A stretch of 64,000 nucleotides of DNA, from NCBI RefSeq assembly GCF_932294415.1, contig NC_065541.1, positions 31,356,790 through 31,420,789 of the forward strand. The letters run 5' to 3'. The notes below the pieces were generated by a model. That model did not search any database and was not told where the DNA came from. It was given only the letters and a program-made list of their open reading frames with translations. A program made the position numbers and the translations under genes. Numbering within the stretch: the first letter of the stretch is position 1; the number at the start of each line of letters is the position of its first letter. The stretch comes from Quercus robur. Its lineage: Eukaryota > Streptophyta > Magnoliopsida > Fagales > Fagaceae. Below, one piece after another: positions 23,419 to 35,095 of the stretch.

Positions 23419-23579
23419 ATATAAATATGAAAATAAAATCAAATATGAAGAGCTAAAATAAAAAATTTTGAAACCTAAGGGACAAAATATATATATATAT
23501 ATCTTCCTAAACATTAAGAGTCAAAAAGTATATTTTAGTTAAATAAAAGCTAGTAGTAAGGGGATGAGCGGCATTAGTT

Positions 23580-24356
23580 TAGGGTCACTCAAAATTGCAA
23601 AGAAAATTTGATGCAAAGTTGGATCATATCGATCCTAGATGTGTGCTCTGCAAAAATGAATCAAAACCAAGCGTGCACATTTTCCTTCAATGTCCGTCCT
23701 AGCTAGAGCTATATGGCTATCCGCATGCTGGGGGTTCAGATTTGATACAAGCCTCCTTCCCTTCATTGGAAGCTTTGTCAAGCTGATCATGGAACCTCCC
23801 AACTCACCCCTTCCTAGTCACGATCAATGGCTTATCTCCCTTAATATGGCTCACACTGTGGACGAGATTTAGTGTTTGAGGAATCACGTCACTTCCAATA
23901 GGGGCACATAGATATTCCCTAGTCAATCCACAATATTCAAACCAAGTTCCTTGAATACTCGAAGATGGTGTCAGCTACAGCCATCCCTGCATCTCTAAAC
24001 CTCCCCATGTGGACTCCTCATCCTTTGGGTTAGATCAAAATCAACGCCAATGCTGCTTTGTCAGGGTCAAGATCAACATTGGCTACTATTGCTAGATGCC
24101 ATAGAGGCGAGGTAATTAGAGTATGCGACAAAGGTAGTCTCTTTTGCTCTTCCCTCCAAGTTGAAACAGTTGCTCTCCAATAGGCAGTTGAAATTGTAGT
24201 CTAGGAGCATTGGCAACAAGGCATCTTTGAAGGCGATGCGAAGGCCTATTTTGGTCCTCTATCCTTGCCTAATATGCTCCTTGATTGGTCCATCAGTATC
24301 ATACACACTTTATTTTGTACCCGTTATGGACACAAGGGGTTTTTGAAGTTGCTACT
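23580..24356 (+). pseudogene. LINE relic: zf-RVT and RNase H-like parts
   Basis: Plus-strand translation gives a zf-RVT zinc knuckle (CVLCKNESKPSVHIFLQCP) at ~23640, a tryptophan-rich linker, then RNase H fragments (IKINANAALSG, GDAKAYFGPLS) up to ~24290. Many stops and frame changes. Its 3' part is interrupted by the foldback MITE at 24366. Confidence 0.78.
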
Positions 24357-24365
24357 TAGTTTTTG

Positions 24366-24834
24366 GGAAAAAATAGGCTTTTGCCCCTTTCAAAAAAACA
24401 ATCCAGCATTTTGCCATCTTTCCCAAATTAATTAGGGAAATGCCCCTCTTTTGAAACTCGATTTTCTCAAAATCGAGTTAAGCCCTATAGTAACGTTTTT
24501 AAGGAGCCTATAGTGACGTTTTAAGGACTTATAGTGGCGTTTTGTAATCCGATATTCATGAAGTCGAGTTGTAAGTAAAAAAAAGAAAAAAAATTGCATG
24601 TAACTCGACTTCATGGAGATCGGATTACAAAACGCCACTATAGGTCCTTAAAATGTCACTATAGGTTCCTTAAAACGTCACTATAGGACTCCAGATTTTT
24701 TTTTTTTTTTTTTTTTTATAACTCGATTTTGAGAAAATTGAGTTTCAAAAGAGTGGCATTTCCCTAATTAGTTTGGGAAAGAGGGCAAAATGCTAGATTT
24801 TTTTTTTTGAAAGGGGCATTTGCCCATTTTCTCC
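24366..24834. mobile_element. Foldback MITE, Mutator-like, copy B
   Basis: 469-bp relative of the 2999-3460 element with better preserved arms: left end GGAAAAAATAGGCTTTTGCC, right end complementary to GGAGAAAATGGGCAAATGCC. The exact 9-bp repeat TAGTTTTTG flanks it (24357-24365 and 24835-24843). Long arms contain TATAGTGACGTTTTAAGGA-type repeats and an A-rich loop near 24578-24597. No coding capacity. Confidence 0.92.
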
Positions 24835-25079
24835 TAGTTTTTGCAATGGTCTAGGAACCATATATATAGCGTCCTCTCGAGGAAGGACCTTTGATCTTAC
24901 TACCAAAGTATGAGTTCAGAGTTTAGGTACGTTCTTAGGAAGATGTTAGGCACCCAAGATCGCCCAATCTTAAGATTGGCCTCCTATCATTGTGTCTTAC
25001 GTCTTAATCTTATTAAAAACATGTTCAACACTTTGTATCCTAACTCACACACACACTAGTATGCATATAACATACAATC

Positions 25080-25426
25080 ATGGCTGACATCGTCAAAAAG
25101 GATACTCGTCTTGACCATCTTTAGAAAGGGAATGATGAGCTGCGCGCCCTTCTTAAAAAGGCCAAAGAAGATGCTATTGAGGAGTTCAAAGCTTCCAGTC
25201 AGTTTATCGTCCTTTTAGACAGGAACTACGCTGTTGGCTTTAAGGATTTCCGTATAGACACTGAAGAACACTTCCTTGAAGTTGACTTTAGCTCCATCAA
25301 GCTCAATACTGGTGTTGCAAGCTCTCTCCTTCAGACGAGTTCTGAGGATGCCAAGATTGAGAATGATGCCACTACTTAGTCTGCTCAGGACGAGCCTAAT
25401 TCTAGAGAGAACCCACCTCAATAGAA
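25080..25426 (+). pseudogene. Antisense additional ORF remnant of the Tat element
   Basis: From ATG 25080 the plus strand reads MADIVKKDTRLDHL, then a stop, then KGNDELRALLKKAKEDAIEE, FKASSQFIVLLDRNYAVGF, KDFRIDTEEHFLEVDFSSIK and an acidic/Q-rich tail; two further stops follow. It is opposite to pol, in the position where Tat-lineage elements are known to carry extra ORFs of unknown role. The charged coiled-coil-like start and FxDLLxxxYxxGF-like middle suggest the C-terminal part of such a protein. Function unknown. Confidence 0.55.
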
Positions 25427-26979
25427 GATGTTTGAAATTTTATCTTGTCATAATTTATTTCCCTTTCTTTTTATATATTTAAATATAAGGTCCATTGTTT
25501 TGGACCATTTGAATTTATTTAAGTACATTTGACTCGTCCATGTTTTTCTTGATACAATTGCCTTTTAGGCTAACTTTATAAGGGTTTTTGGACTATGGTT
25601 GTCTACCCTTTTAGATATTTATGAATGAATGTTTGTTTCCATCTTCATTCTTTATTATTTATTGGACATGTTATACTTTGTTCATCGATGAGTTTTCTTT
25701 TGTTTATATCGTCCGTGTAATGTCTAATGGCTTGTGTGGTATGTCCACTTTGTGAAGGCATTCAGTTCGTCCATATTCGGACAACTTTTTATGCTCAACA
25801 TTCCATTCACTATATTTTGCACGTGTAACTCGTCTATGAATGGAATTTCTTTTGCCAACTTTTTGTCTATAAGTTTAACTTATAGCTCGCTTAATCTTCG
25901 TCTTTGGGCAAGACGTTTTCCAGCATTTACTCGTCCAGAAAATGGATTGTTTAATTGGTCAGGTTTATCCATGGATTTTGAATATTTTTGTGCACGTTTT
26001 TTTTTCTCGTCCATTATTTGGAGGAATATACCTTAGGCTTTATTTTGTTAATTGAATAGACAAATATACCTTAGGGTTTACCTCGTCCATTTATTAGACG
26101 AGTGTACCTTAGGTTTATTTTTCTTTGCTTTATCCTTATAAAAAGCTTATAGATGTTACATCCCAGTGTCTAGAGATTTTACTCGTCTTGTGCCTATAGC
26201 CTTGTTGTGGATTAGTTTAAATGAAAATAACATGAAAGTTAGAATTTCACACAACAATATATATATTGGGAATTCAAACATAACATAAACATTGTCCACA
26301 AGCATGGCACATGCTTAGAAGCTAGTGCCTTAAGTACATGACTTCGTCTATCATAAACTTGTCCTTAGACAGTGCTTAAGTTAGAAACTAACACTTTTTT
26401 AGGGAATTAAAATACTAAGCAACATATATTACTAAAAACAAATACAAGTAAACATAAGTAACGGAAAACGACAAACTTTGACTCGTCCAGAATGATCGTC
26501 TAATATGATGCTCATCTAGGATGATACCTCACTGGTAATATTTCCTTAAATGCTCAACGTTCCAAGGGTGTTCCAGCTTTCTTCCATCTAGGGCTTCCAA
26601 GTACTATGATACTTGCCTCTTGCAATTAATAACCCTGTAAGGTCCTTCCTAGTTAGGCCCCAGTTTCCCATGAGTTGGGTTCCTGGTTGCTAAAGAGACC
26701 CTTTTTAGGACAAAGTCCCCAATGTTAAAGCACCTGGGTTTCACCACTGCATCTTACTTTCTAGCCATGAGGTTTTTATACTTTGCTGTTCTCTGCTCTA
26801 CCTCCATCCTTACCTCGTCTATTAAATCGAGGTTAAGATGAAGTTGTTCTTCATTCTCCTTATCCTAGTACTTCATCACCTTGTGACTAGCCACGTGTAC
26901 TTCTATAGTTATGATTGCTTCACTTCTATAGGCTAATTTAAAAGGAGTTTCCCCTGTGGGGGTCCTCATAGTTGTAAGC

Positions 26980-27609
26980 TCATAGAACATCTGGTAGCTC
27001 GTCTGGCCATACTTCCTTTGCCCCCTCAAGTCGAGCCTTGATGATCTTCAACAAGGATCGATTTGCTACTTCTGCTTGTCCATTTGCTTGCGGGTGGGAA
27101 GGTGAGGAATAATGATTTTTGATTCCAAGTTGCTCGCAGAAATCTCTGAAGGGTGTGTTATCGAATTGTTGTCCATTATCTGACACCAGTACCCTAGGTA
27201 CCCTAAATTGGCACACAATGCTCTTCCAAACAAAGTTTTTTACATTTTGTTGTGTGATTTTTGCTAAAGGTTCAGCTTCCACCCACTTAGTGAAGTAATC
27301 AATCCCTACTACTAGAAACTTCATTTGTCTAGTTCCCATTGGAAAGGGACCCAAAATATCCAATCCCCTTTATGCAAAGGGCCATAAAGCCATCATTAGG
27401 GTGGGATACTCTGACGGTTGTCTAGGGACGTTACTGAAGCATTGACACTGATCACACACCTTTACATAGGCCTTAGCATCTGTTTGAATGGTTGGCCAGT
27501 AGTAACCTGCGTGGACGACCTTGTGAACGAGGGCTCTTGCTCTTGAATGGTTTCCATATGCTCCTTTGTGAATTTCTCTTAAGACGTAGTTTGCCTCATT
27601 TGGAGCCAA
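26980..27609 (-). pseudogene. Tat-element integrase
   Basis: 27609-27370 holds the HHCC zinc domain (EIHKGAYGNHSRARAL ... CDQCQ) and 27363-26980 the catalytic core: D in GIDYFTKWVEAEP, D in VSDNGQQFDN, E in NGQAEVANRSLLK, so the DDE triad is intact in this fragment. The two parts are separated by a stop and the frame ends at a stop after ELPDVL, so the C-terminal domain is lost. Confidence 0.88.
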
Positions 27610-27780
27610 ACACCTTAGGTAAGGTTAAGAAAAACCTCCTTTGTACAACACCTCGTCTATAAGGACATATTTAGTTGATCTAATCCTTAGCTTTCTGGCT
27701 TCATCTCTTTCTTCTAGAAGCCTTCCATCCCCTAAGAAAACTATTATTGGGGTCATCCAATTCCCTTGGCCTTCTATCTG

Positions 27781-28629
27781 CTACACCTCTGGAAGATCTA
27801 CGCTAGGCATGTATTGGACTTCATCAAGCTCGTCCACCGATCCATTTGTGGAGGCTGCCTTTGCTAAAGCATTTGCTTCCATGTTTTCTTCCCTTGGGAC
27901 TTGAATGAAAGTGGCTTCTTTAAATTTCTTAATAAGGCATTTCACCCTACTGAGGTACTTTTTCATTCGTTCTTCTTTTGCTTCACGTGTTCCATTTACT
28001 TTGCCTATGATTAACTGAAAGTCTCCTTGGACGACTATTGATTCTACCCCTAAGGACTTAGCCAATTCTAGCCTTTTAAGAAGGGTTTCATACTTGACTT
28101 CATTGTTGGTTGTTTGGTACTGCAGACAAGTTGTATACTTCAACTTATCCCATTTTGGGTATTTCAATACAACTACTGTTCCTCTTGCATATAGTGTGGA
28201 CGACCCATCTACTTGGATGATCCATGCCTTAGTTTTATTTTCTTCATCTAAATCACCATGGCTTGGAGTAAACTCTACAATGAAATCTGCTAGGGCTTGG
28301 GCTTTTATTGCATTCCTAGGTTGATACTTGATATCGAACTCACTAAGTTCAATGGCCCACTGTATCAATAGTCATGTGGCTTCCAACTTGTTCATTGCCT
28401 TCCTGAGTGGATGATCTGTCATGACATTGATAACATGAGCTTGGAAGTAATGCCTTAATTTCCTGGAAGCTGTTACCAGTGCAAAGGCCAGCTTTTCCAT
28501 CATGGGATACCATCCTCCAGCCCCTCTTAATGCTCGACTTGTATAATAAATAGGCTTCTGTATCTTTCCTTCTTCTCTAACTAGCGCTAAACTTACTACA
28601 TGTGGGGACACTGCTAGGTACAAATACAA
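27781..28629 (-). pseudogene. Tat-element dual RNase H region
   Basis: 28629-28372 is the RT-linked RNase H (ALVREEGKIQKPIYYTSRAL, the EKLAFALVTASRKLRHYF helix and MTDHPLR); the usual first Asp position is altered (AVSPHVVSLAL). After a stop, 28368-27781 has the connection (IQWAIELSEFDIKYQPRNAI) and the second RNase H: WIIQVDGSST, TTNNEVKYETLLKRLELA, VQGDFQLIIGKVNG, REENMEANALAKAAS. Its first and third acidic positions (D of VDGSS, D of QGDF) are present. Confidence 0.85.
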
Positions 28630-28815
28630 CTCCTCACCTGGTATGGATGGACTTAGTAAGGGGGTTGTGGTAGGATAGACTTTAAGGTCTTAGAAGGCCT
28701 TCTGACACTCGTCCATCCATTCAAATGCCTTTTTGAGAACCTTGAAAAATGGCAAACACTTGTTAGTTGCTTTTGAAACAACTCTGTTAAGGGCTGCAAC
28801 TCGTCCGGTGAGAGA

Positions 28816-29574
28816 TTAGATGTCCTTGATATTCCTCGGTGGTTCCATATTTAGTATCGCTTGGATTTTATCAAGATTTGCTTCAATTCCCCTATGTGAA
28901 ACCATGAACCCAAGAAATTTTCCTGACGAAACTCCGAAGGCACACTTGCTCGAATTCAACTTCATGTTATATCGTCTCAAAGTATCAAAGGTCTCCTGAA
29001 AGCCATCCAGATGCTTGTCCTCGTCCCAGCTTTTCATCAACATATCATCTACATATACTTCTACATTCCGTCCAATTTGTGGACTAAACATATGGTTAAC
29101 TAGCCTTTGATAGGTTGCCCCTACATTCTTCAAATCGAAGGGCATAAACTTTTAGCAAAACAGGCCTTGACTGGTAATGAAGGATGTCTTCTCTTGATCT
29201 CCCTCATCCATCTTTATCTGATAATACCTTGAGAAGGCATTCACAAAGCTCAGCAACTGATGACCCGCCATTGAATCTACTAATTGATCAATGCGTGGCA
29301 AAGGATAACTATCCTTGGGATAAGCCTTATTTAAATCAATGAAGTCTACACACATTCTTCACTTGCCATTTGCATTATTGATCATCTCCACGTTGGATAA
29401 CCAATCTGGATAATAGACTTCTCGAATAAAGTCTGTTGTGACTAACTTCTGGACCTCTTCCTTGATAGCATTATCTTGCTTAAGAGCAAAAACTCTTTTT
29501 TTCTGACGAACAGACTTGAAAGATGGATACACATTCAATTGATGAGTAATGACACTTGGGTCAATTCTTGGCAT
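28816..29574 (-). pseudogene. Tat-element reverse transcriptase
   Basis: Three frame-broken pieces: 29574-29359 (N-terminal, VQKLVTTDFIREVYYPDWLSN), 29355-29152 (YPKDSYPLPRIDQLVDSMAGH, then SFVNAFSRYYQIKM), 29145-28816 (palm with YVDDMLMKS, then FLGFMVSHRGIEAN). The YVDD catalytic pair is intact, but the first catalytic Asp in the family motif (usually FxDAFSGY) reads Asn (FVNAFSRY). In-frame stops at ~29149 and ~29356. Confidence 0.88.
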
Positions 29575-29619
29575 GTCTTCATGACTCCACGCAAAAACAT
29601 CAATGCTATTTCTTAAGAA

Positions 29620-30186
29620 CTAGATGAGGTCTTGCTTTGTCTTATTGTCCATACTTGCTCTTATTCTGGTAAACTTCTCGGGATTACCCTCTTCGAGAGG
29701 GATATGTTCTAGTACTTCAGTGGGCTTTGCAACAACCCTTCTTTCCTCTATATTCATCGTCTGCACATGCTCATCCATAGCCAACATGGCTAAGTAGCAT
29801 TCCCTAGCTACTAGTTGATCTCCTTGTACTTGCCCTATTCCATAATCTGTTGGGAACTTGATAGACAGGTGGTAGGTGGATGTCATTTCTTTCCAACTAT
29901 TCAGAGTTGGTCGTCCAATGATGGCATTGTAGGAAGACGAGCAATCCAGGACAAGGAAGTTTACTTCTTTGGCTATCTGCTATGGATACGCTCTTACCAC
30001 TATAGGTAGAGTAATAGTTCCCACTGATTGTACCTTCATTCCTTCGAATCCTACTAAGGGAGAGTTCACTGGATGAAGTTGGTCTCGTCCTAGCCTTATC
30101 TGCTGGAAAGCGGGATAATACAGGATGTCTACTGAACTTCTATTATCTATCAACACCCTTCTAGTTGTGTAATTTGCAATGAGCAA
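29620..30186 (-). pseudogene. Tat-element protease and linker
   Basis: 30186-29980 carries a retroviral-type aspartic protease-like motif, VLIDNRSSVDILYY, where related elements have DNGSS; the Gly is replaced by Arg, which should inactivate it. FQQIRLGRDQLHPVNSPLVGFEG follows. 29886-29620 (MTSTYHLSIKFPTDYGIGQVQGDQ...) is the conserved linker between protease and RT. Confidence 0.8.
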
Positions 30187-30205
30187 AGTTATGACGATTG
30201 CATCG

Positions 30206-31518
30206 TCATGTGGGTGATGAACCCTCCAGCGTCTTCGTCTGTAAAGGTATTGGCCTGCTCGTCTGCCCCTCCCTCCCCCCCCCCCCCCCCCGGGTCCTTG
30301 GTGGTCGTCCAGAAAGTTGGACGTTCTGTACCACCTTCAGGTAAGTCTTCTTTGACTTAAAGGATTGCCCTGCTGAAATTTCTCCTATAATGACTCTTAT
30401 TTCTCCAAGTGGGGGACGTGATGGCTCTTCCACCTTTCCTTTCAACTTTTCGCCTTTATGATCTCGTCCTAGAAAATTCCTCAATTTTTCCTACCTAATA
30501 AGATTCTCTATTTGCTACTTCAAGTCATAGCACTCGTCCGTGTCATGCTCGTGGTCTTTGTAGAAGCGGCAATACTTATTCTTATTGTGCTTGTTAGGAT
30601 CTCCCTTCATCTTCTCTGGCCACTTCAAGGATGGATCATCCTTGATTTGCAAAAGTACTTGATCAAGTGGAATATTCAAGGGCATGTAATGCTAACCTCT
30701 TCTTGAAGATGAAACTGCCTTCATGTTGTCTCTACCCTTCTTCTCTCCTATCCGGGCCTTCTTTGGACGAGGGCCTTGTTCAGGATGATGTGAGAAGTCC
30801 GCTTCCATTAGTTCCATTCTCTTCCTCTTCTTCGCAATGATCATATCCTTTGCATTCATAAATCTTTGGGCTGAATGGACGAGTTCAACCATGGTTTATG
30901 GCTCTTATTCATAAACTTGTGGATGAACAAATCTAAACTAACTCCATTGTGGAAGGCTGCCAACATCAATTTATCATCCATTTCGTCTATTGTCAAGGCT
31001 TTTTTGTTGAAGCAAGTAATGAAGGACCACAAGCTCTCATTTTCTCCTTGTTCTATAGTCAGCAGGCTGGATAAGGAGTGTTTGTGCCTTTGCCCTCCAA
31101 TAAAGTTGTTGACGAACAACTTACTTAACTCCTCGAAAGAACCAACAATATTCAGAGGTATTTTATTGAACCATACCCATGCTCGCCCCTTGAGGGTGGT
31201 TCGGAAGGCCTTACATATTATCTCACCTGGAACTCCTTAAAGGTACATTGTGGTCTTGAAGGTTGCCATGTGGTCACATGGGTTGCACGTTCCATCATAG
31301 GAATCCAACCAGGGCATCTTGAACTTGGAAGGTAGGGAATGACTATTAATGGAGGCTACGAAAGGGGAATCGATTCGTTGAACTAAATCATCTACATGAT
31401 TCGTCCTTCTCATATTCTCCCCCATCTCGTCCATAACCCTCCTCATCTGATCCATTTCTCTTTCTAAATGTGGCACCCTACGTGATGCTATCCCCCTTGA
31501 GTGGTTCTCATGCTCCAC
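30206..31518 (-). pseudogene. Tat-element gag
   Basis: 31518-31237 has a charged N-terminus (RVPHLEREMDQMRRVMDEMGENM) and the FKMPWLDSYDGTCNPCDHMATF motif; 31119-30856 holds the retrotrans_gag-like capsid segment (SLLTIEQGENESLWSFITCFNKKAL ... AFHNGVSLD); further broken segments reach ~30206. A run of ~17 C at 30273-30290 sits in the C-terminal part. Multiple stops. Confidence 0.82.
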
Positions 31519-31846
31519 ATTTTCTCCTCTAACTTCTTGACTCTAAGCCTGTCCTTCCACATACCTTTCATAACGTTGCTTTCTTTGGTTTATTTCTCGA
31601 GTCAACTCTTGATTTTGACAGGTTAACTCTGCCATGGCAGCTACCATAGACTGCATTTGTGGGACGAAAGGCAGTTGCACAATAGGCACTGACTGGTGAG
31701 CACAATTAAGGTGGTTAGAAGCGTTTCCACTTTCCTAGTGGCCTGGACTAATGGCCATTAACCATGTCCGAACCATATAGCCTTTTTGTCAAAAGAAAGA
31801 TAAATTGTAAAAACACAAATTTAATCTTCCCACAAACGGTGCCAGC

Positions 31847-32537
31847 TGATAATGCACAGAAAATTAGTAAGTTGAATTCTCCGGGCTTCAATGAATTAGA
31901 GGTTGTTTGAAGGCCTGAAAAGAAAGAAAAACATGATCAAAGGTGACCAAGGTGAACTGGCCAAGAACCCTCTGATGCTTAAGTTAGTTTTTTCTTAGAA
32001 CTTAAGAATTCCAACTTTTGAGGAAAGGTGAAAAACTTACTTTCGTTTGATGTGGATGAGTCCTTATATAGTGAGCCTGGAGTGGTTACTTGATTGGTAA
32101 CTTCCTTAAACCGTATGGAAGTTACAAGGTTCAAACCTAACTTCTAACTTCTACAACTGCTATAGAAGTTAGAAGATTTAATCTTATCTTCTATAACTGC
32201 CATTAGAAGTTAGGAGTTTAGTGAGAAGTTAAAGCGATGAGCAAGGATTTTGCTTATACTTCAAAATAGTTGAACGTGGTTCAAAATATAAGTTTTTGTG
32301 TATAAATTCATTCTAAAGATATTCCAAGTGTTGAAGGGTCGTCCATCTGCTTCCATGCTTGGATGACCTCCTTTAATTTGGACGGCCTCCTTATGATGGA
32401 CAACATTTTTATATTAGGACAACCTTACTAGACATGAATGACACTATGGACGAGTTGGAATAGGCCCAATCTTTGTGGTTTCTTATGTTCTCTGGACTAC
32501 AACTTAAGCACGAGCTATACTTGTCTCATCCCCATCA
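31847..32537 (-). repeat. 5' LTR of the Tat element
   Basis: On the minus strand it starts TGATGGGGATGAG (32537) and ends TGTGCATTATCA (31847), with matching TGAT/ATCA ends. A TATA box (TATATAAGGA) lies at ~32063-32072 in the same orientation. Immediately inside, after GC, is TGGCACCGTTTGTGGG, a primer-binding-site-like sequence of gypsy elements. The outer boundary is inferred from the TGAT end alone, because the partner LTR is missing. Confidence 0.7.
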
Positions 32538-32544
32538 GTTGCCC

Positions 32545-33776
32545 CTTTGTCCTTATGTTCTCTGTTATCAGAACGCCCCTTCCTTTTTTTCTTTTTCTTT
32601 TTTGACACATGGTCCAATTTGGTGTAGGGCTTTTTTTGTAAAAAGAATTTTTATAATCTAGCCATGTCCTTCGTAGGTTTTTTATTTTATTTTATTTTTT
32701 TGCTGCTATGAGATTGATTTTTGGATTGATTTGGCATTTGGGCCACAGTATAGGGCTTAAATATGGGCAAATAAATCTTTTTTGATTAGGGCATGGTATA
32801 GGCTTCAGTCCAACATAATTTTTTTTTTTTTTTTTATTATGCCACAATTTGGGCCATGGATTGGGCCCTAAAGTGGCATGGTTGGATGGAGCTCAATGGG
32901 GTGGGTTTGGGGGTTAAAAAAATCCATTTATTAAATAGGGCAGGTTCGGGTAATGGGGGTGGGCCCTTGGGGTGGTTTCGGGCATAAAGAAACTCGCCCC
33001 AAATTCGACCCGTTGCCATTTCTACCCAAAAATAAGTTCATCGATTACCATAAAAAGTTAAATATTAACAAATTTCGTGAGACACTCGTTAATTGGACCT
33101 AAAATATTGGAGGATTTTCCCCTTTCATGGACTAATTACCTTATGAGCATGCTCTATAGGGTGGACCAGAAACTGTGGGACCCAAAGTCTTGTGAGTCTA
33201 TCTATACTCCATAGAGCAGGCTTCTTAAGATGCTATTAGCATTTAACAATCCAAAAAGCTATTTTATCTATTTTAACACATCATTTCATAATTCACCTTA
33301 CATCACATCTCTTATTTTTCACATCATAACCAACACTATTCATTTATTTATTCATCTCTCTCTCTCTCCCACTTTTCTCACTCTCATTTCTAGTCTCCAA
33401 ATAGAAATTTTAATTTGCTTGATTTTCACCTCTCAAAATCCCTTCTCTCATGTCCCTCTATCTCTTTGCCTCCCTCATTTGTTACATCACTTTCTTCTTC
33501 TACCTTTAACACAAAAAACTTAACAAACATCACAAAAAACCCAACAAATTAACCCATGAGACATCATTAAAAAAACCTTCAAAATACCCTCTGTAAATCA
33601 TACCCAAAACCCACAATGCCAACACCAAAATACCCTTAAATCCTTACCCAAACACTGCATAGAACAACAAAAAGCCCAACCAAAAACTTACTGAACCTCC
33701 AACAAAACCCACAAACACTGAGAATCCACCATCATGCCACCGCCACAAAGATGAATGATAGGTGAGAGGCATTGGT

Positions 33777-33828
<52 letters not shown>

Positions 33829-33867
33829 AAAAAGCAAAAAGAAAAAGTAGCAGCTTGCTATAGTAAG
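32545..33867. other. Intergenic: transposon end fragment, CT- and GA-rich runs
   Basis: 32860-33030 has GGGCC/CCCC-rich words and ends CCCGTTGCCATTTCTACCC, resembling one end of a GC-rich hAT-type element like that at 9071. 33355-33500 is CT-rich. A (GA)n run of about 46 bp lies at 33780-33826. No gene. Confidence 0.45.
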
Positions 33868-34232
33868 GGCACGTTTGGTACACTGTAATGATTATTACAT
33901 GAGAATAGGAATAAGTATTACAAGGAAATCATTAAGTTGGAATGTAATAAGTATTACTATTCATTAGTTTGGTGACCATTTAGTAATAGAATCCTGAATA
34001 TGCATCCACAATTTAGTAGAGTATAAAAAGAATGTGTAATTAAATCATTTTTAAGTCAAATTTCCTAAAATACACTTAATTTAGGGTGTTCAATATAAAG
34101 TTAATAATTAACAACAAGGAAAATTTATTTTGTTTCCTTTTAAAGATGTGGTAACTAATGGCTTTTTAGGAATTTTTAAAAAAAAGTTAATACATAAGGT
34201 GAATGAATAGATATTCAGTACTTTTGATAAGG

Positions 34233-34236
<4 letters not shown>
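33868..34236. mobile_element. Fragment of a GGCACGTTTGGTA-type MITE
   Basis: Begins GGGCACGTTTGGTACACTGT followed by AATGATTATTACATGAGAAT, a terminal sequence style widespread in plant MITEs. No right terminus follows; a related inverted piece (...AAATATCTATTACATTACAG) is found at ~42060-42165, just after the Helitron 3' end, so the two pieces may be one element split by the Helitron. Confidence 0.45.
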
Positions 34237-34263
<27 letters not shown>

Positions 34264-35060
34264 ACTGAAGCTTTTGAAGCTCCCACAATTTTCCATGTCA
34301 ACATTATTTAAATTAAAAAAAAACAAAAATTATAATTTTACTATAAAACCAGAAAAATCTAAAACAAAAATTATAATTTTACTATAAAACCGGAAAAAAA
34401 AATTCTCTGCCACTTAAAAGAAAAACCCGATAATACTTCTTCTTCTCCCCCTTCTTCTTCCCCATTCCACTTCTCTGTCATCCAATACACGCCTCACGGT
34501 CAAACCTTCGCCGTCATCCAAAACATTCTCCGTCGTCCAAAACAGACCTTACGGCCAAAGCCCTTCTCCATCATTCAAAACCCAAACCCATATTAGCTCC
34601 AAACAAAACCCGATCCCATTCCCCTTCTCCATCGTCCAAAACGCCTCTGAAGTGATTCACTCCAATCGTAGATACAGGTCAGCCAAACCCCTTCTCCGTA
34701 TCAGACCATTCTCTCTGTATTTCTCAATTAATCTTTTTCTGTCAATTTAGGGATTTTGTCTTTAATTAGATTTTTCTATCATTTTAGGGATTTCACTTCC
34801 TAACCCTTGGGTGTGTTGGGTTTTGGCTGTCAACTACAACTGAAGCTAGTCTCCTCTGTAAAGGAAGTCCAAACCCGAGGTAAGAATTCTGATTTGCTCT
34901 TCAATTGAAAACCTACCTGCCCAGTTATTCTTCCAATATACTGTTCTTTCTCCACTTCAATTGTTCATGGAATTTTGTTTGTGGTTGTGGGTGATCTACT
35001 TTGGTGTTTTGGGTTGCTATGGCTGAATGGTTGGCCTTTGGTTTGCCGGCATTAAAAAAT

Positions 35061-35095
<35 letters not shown>

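Larger units (their letters stand above)
25080..32537 (-). mobile_element. Degenerate Ty3/gypsy retrotransposon, Tat lineage
   Basis: Order on the minus strand from right to left: LTR (32537-31847), primer site region just inside it (TGGCACCGTTTGTGGG), gag, protease, reverse transcriptase, RNase H, a second RNase H, integrase. RT-before-integrase order makes it Ty3/gypsy; the extra RNase H between the RT-linked RNase H and the integrase is the mark of the Tat branch. A piece of an extra ORF lies antisense beyond integrase. No second LTR is seen before 24843, so the 3' end is deleted or unrecognisable. Every coding segment has stops or frameshifts. 25430-26970 is non-coding with frequent CGTCCA/CTCGTC words and no recognisable gene. 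Confidence 0.88.
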
